This document shows positions 5,953 through 7,796 of a stretch of 7,796 bases of DNA, piece after piece. This stretch comes from Methanoregula sp. (lineage in GTDB: Archaea; Halobacteriota; Methanomicrobia; Methanomicrobiales; Methanospirillaceae). Location of the stretch: contig JAPKXT010000023.1 of assembly GCA_026394695.1 (NCBI GenBank), forward strand, positions 1-7,796, in the 5' to 3' direction. The position numbers were made by a program, and so were the translations under genes. Below the pieces are notes generated by a model. It was not told the DNA's origin, searched no databases, and worked only from the letters and a program-made list of their open reading frames with translations. Numbering within the stretch: position 1 is the first letter of the stretch; the number at the start of each line of letters is the position of its first letter.

Positions 5953-6251
5953 CAGTATCAGTTATGTACCGGAAGGATGGGAGGATATTTCAGAATAGCG
6001 GTCAGCTCCGAAGAGAGGGCGGACCTCCCCCATGACGGTTGCATTGATGATTCCATCATGATTTCTTTGTCGCACCTGTACACCCGGGCCCATGCCGGCC
6101 TTGGGAGCGAACTGAAAATATGGTAAAAAAACTCTTCGGGTGTCATTATACTCCAAAGGTTGGGAATGGGGAATTGAGTGCTTTGTGGTCAGTGCGATCG
6201 GAGACAGAAGACAAAAATCCTCATCATCCTGTGCACCCAACATCTCCTTCC
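5953..6251. other. Intergenic region of about 300 bp without a convincing gene
   Basis: This stretch lies between divergently transcribed genes. It holds the weak minus-strand TATA candidate near 5987, a short + strand open frame from ATG 5977 to a TAA at 6124-6126 (49 codons, no properly spaced ribosome binding site), and an open frame continuous with the MFS gene from ATG 6120. Third-position GC in codons 6120-6251 is low (roughly a third), unlike the GC-rich transporter gene downstream, so it is more likely leader than coding. CATTATAC at 6144-6151 is a possible TATA box for the transporter. I see no repeat, RNA gene or riboswitch that I can name. Confidence 0.5.
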
Positions 6252-7631
6252 ATGCACGGTGATGGTGAAAAACGGGTCCTTCTGGTAGTCGCCTCACTCG
6301 CATCCTTTCTCGTTCCGTATACAGTCTCTTCCCTGAATGTTGCACTGCCGGCAATCAGCGCGTCGTTTGATATCGACGCCGTGACGATGGGCTGGGTCAC
6401 ATCCGCATACCTGCTCACAGCCGCAATCTGTATCGTCCCATTCGGCAAGCTTGCCGACCTGTATGGGCGGAAGAAATTTTTCATCCTGGGAAACGTCCTC
6501 TTTGCATTAGGATCACTCCTTGCTGCCATCTCGTGGTCGGGTCCCGTCATCATCACGGCCCGGGTCATCCAGGCACTCGGGGGTGCGATGGTGTTCTCGA
6601 CGTCGATTGCCATTGTCACTTCGGTATTCCCGCCCGGGGAACGGGGAAGGGCGATCGGGATCGTCACGGCAACAGTGTATGCCGGACTCTCGCTTGGGCC
6701 ATTTATCGGCGGCGTCCTTACCTACAACATCGGGTGGCCCAGCATCTTTCTGGTCAATATCCCCCTCGCAATCATTGTGATCCTGCTCACCGTGCTGTAT
6801 ATCCCCCGGGAATGGGCAGAGACAGGTGAACGGCGCTTCGATCTGACCGGTGCGGTCCTGTACAGCGTGATGCTGTTTGGCTGCATCTATGGCCTCACCC
6901 TGATGCCATCCCTGTCAGGTATCATCTGGATGGTGCTCGGCCTTGTGGTCCTCGCCCTGTTCCTCTGGTGGGAGCAGCGCGTACCGGTACCAATGGTCGA
7001 GATCGCGTTGTTCCGGAAGAGACCTGTCTTTCTCTTCTCGAATATCGCTGCCCTGATCAACTATGCCATGGTCTTTGCCGTCGGGTTCCTCATGAGCCTG
7101 TACCTGCAGTACAACCGCGGCATCGATCCCCAGACCACGGGACTGATCCTTATCGCCCAGCCAGTCGTCCAGATGATCATCTCCCCGGCTGCAGGTCACT
7201 TGTCGGACAGGATTGAGCCCCGGATCCTTGCTACTGCCGGCATGGCATGCACCACGGCCGGCCTCGGTATCCTGATGCTCCTCTCCCCCTCAACACCGCT
7301 TGTTATCATTATCGCAGGGCTGGCCATCCTCGGTTTCGGGTATGGCCTCTTCTCCTCACCGAACACCAACGCCATCATGAGTTCCGTGGAGATCCAACAC
7401 CTCGGTTTTGCTTCCGGCATGGTCTCAACCATGAGAGCCATCGGCCAGATGCTCAGCCTTGCCATTGCGATGCTCGTGTTTTCTGCCGTCATCGGGACCG
7501 TGCAGATCACTCCTCTGGTGTACCCGCAGCTCCAGGAGAGCGTCAACATTGCATTTACGGTCTTTTTCATTATCGGCCTGATCGGTATTGCCGCATCGTA
7601 TGCCCGGGGGACGGTACGGGAAGACCGCTGA
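6252..7631 (+). CDS. MFS transporter, 14-helix DHA2-like efflux family
   Basis: A 459-residue cytoplasmic-membrane protein that probably exports small hydrophobic or drug-like compounds by ion antiport; the substrate is unknown. About 14 hydrophobic helices are visible, roughly at 9-29, 50-68, 77-95, 99-120, 134-155, 162-184, 199-217, 224-240, 263-285, 295-315, 325-345, 349-369, 388-412 and 433-450. Family motifs include SLNVALPAI at the end of helix 1, motif A GKLADLYGRKK (65-75) in the loop after helix 2, and the motif C region GLSLGPFIGG (145-154) in helix 5. The usual helix-1 acidic residue of DHA2 pumps (LDxTIVNVALP) is absent here (PYTVSSLNVALP). The frame is open back to ATG 6120, but those 44 codons are hydrophilic, have low third-position GC and precede where the family normally begins, so ATG 6252 is preferred although it lacks a Shine-Dalgarno. 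No clear T-run terminator follows. Confidence 0.88.
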   Translation: MHGDGEKRVLLVVASLASFLVPYTVSSLNVALPAISASFDIDAVTMGWVTSAYLLTAAICIVPFGKLADLYGRKKFFILGNVLFALGSLLAAISWSGPVIITARVIQALGGAMVFSTSIAIVTSVFPPGERGRAIGIVTATVYAGLSLGPFIGGVLTYNIGWPSIFLVNIPLAIIVILLTVLYIPREWAETGERRFDLTGAVLYSVMLFGCIYGLTLMPSLSGIIWMVLGLVVLALFLWWEQRVPVPMVEIALFRKRPVFLFSNIAALINYAMVFAVGFLMSLYLQYNRGIDPQTTGLILIAQPVVQMIISPAAGHLSDRIEPRILATAGMACTTAGLGILMLLSPSTPLVIIIAGLAILGFGYGLFSSPNTNAIMSSVEIQHLGFASGMVSTMRAIGQMLSLAIAMLVFSAVIGTVQITPLVYPQLQESVNIAFTVFFIIGLIGIAASYARGTVREDR

Positions 7632-7734
7632 ATTCCCGGGGAGCACATCCCGCTTCCTGAGGCTGGTTACAATTCCCGATACTTTCACGGTGCATATCCC
7701 CCCCATTTATCATGCCATTTTCAAACCTATCAGT
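7632..7734. promoter_or_regulatory. Intergenic region with candidate TATA box for the downstream gene
   Basis: ATTTATCAT at 7705-7713 resembles an archaeal TATA box. It is centred about 26 bp before the ATG at 7735, where a leaderless transcript would begin; there is no Shine-Dalgarno before that ATG. Between the transporter stop and this element only a weak CGGG/CCCG inverted pair (7637-7640 and 7649-7652) is seen, with no T-run. Confidence 0.35.
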
Positions 7735-7796
7735 ATGGCAAGGAAGAAAATTCAAAACGTGTGCGGATATTCATGCAGCGGGTGCGACCACCACCA
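7735..7796 (+). CDS. Start of a Cys-rich small protein (3' truncated by window edge)
   Basis: From the ATG at 7735 the frame stays open to the window edge and reads MARKKIQNVCGYSCSGCDHH. The CxxxCxxC spacing (C10, C14, C17) followed by two His looks like the beginning of a zinc- or iron-sulfur-binding site, similar to the N-termini of small methanogen proteins of the DUF3795 kind (CG..C..C), an uncertain resemblance. A TATA-like element at 7705-7713 sits at the right distance for leaderless transcription. Only 20 complete codons are visible, so the function and even the reality of the gene remain tentative. Confidence 0.5.
   Translation, partial: MARKKIQNVCGYSCSGCDHH

Noticed and set aside
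6045..6058. TGATG/CATCA stem-loop in the intergenic region
   Set aside because: A 5-bp stem with no T-run or conserved context is expected by chance.
5962..6354. Minus-strand open frame of 130 codons across the 5953-6251 region, with a protein-like C-terminal end
   Set aside because: Half of it is antisense to the transporter, there is no ribosome binding site or recognisable domain, and no plausible start near the protein-like part; kept only as part of the finding on this region.

Overview
The window reads as the chromosome of a methanogenic euryarchaeon, most likely of the order Methanomicrobiales (Methanoregula-like). The basis is the archaeal-type riboflavin synthase (RibC) beside an archaeal lumazine synthase, a methanogen-style short PurE, a class V aminotransferase of the MJ0959 type, TATA/BRE-like promoter elements, T-run terminators, Shine-Dalgarno sites resembling GGAGGTGATCC, and moderately high GC with GC-rich third codon positions. 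The genus is an inference; no rRNA is present.

Layout: (1) 1-432, the C-terminal end of a MacB/FtsX-type ABC transporter permease on the + strand, closed by a hairpin plus T-run. (2) 544-1410, a + strand class I SAM methyltransferase. (3) 1412-1439, an AT-rich inverted repeat that can terminate transcription from both sides of a convergent junction. (4) 4732 down to 1536, a four-gene minus-strand operon in the order class V aminotransferase, ribC, ribH, class I aspartate-type aminotransferase. ATGA stop/start overlaps occur at the first and last junctions, and a 58-bp gap separates ribC from ribH. (5) 4733-4778, a compact divergent promoter region shared with purE. (6) purE at 4779-5180, + strand. 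(7) A minus-strand gene (5230-5952) for a short two-[4Fe-4S]-cluster protein distantly related to QueG. (8) About 300 bp (5953-6251) with no convincing gene. (9) A 14-helix MFS transporter (6252-7631, +). (10) The first 20 codons of a Cys-rich small protein that runs off the right edge (7735-7796).

How the genes fit together: RibH condenses the ribitylamino-pyrimidine with dihydroxybutanone phosphate and RibC dismutates the product to riboflavin. PurE, divergently transcribed from the same small intergenic region, feeds purine (hence GTP) synthesis, and GTP is the precursor of riboflavin and of the deazaflavin F420. The two PLP aminotransferases in the riboflavin operon supply amino or keto acids; no transamination step is known in riboflavin synthesis, so their presence may be simple housekeeping co-regulation. 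The flanking transporters, methyltransferase and FeS protein look like independent transcription units.

I found no mobile element, CRISPR array, tRNA, rRNA or clear sign of a new defence or other accessory system. The most interesting points are a PurE with Ala in place of the usual His of the AAHLPG motif, the aminotransferase-riboflavin operon with its divergent promoter, and the FeS protein that would be mis-annotated as QueG.
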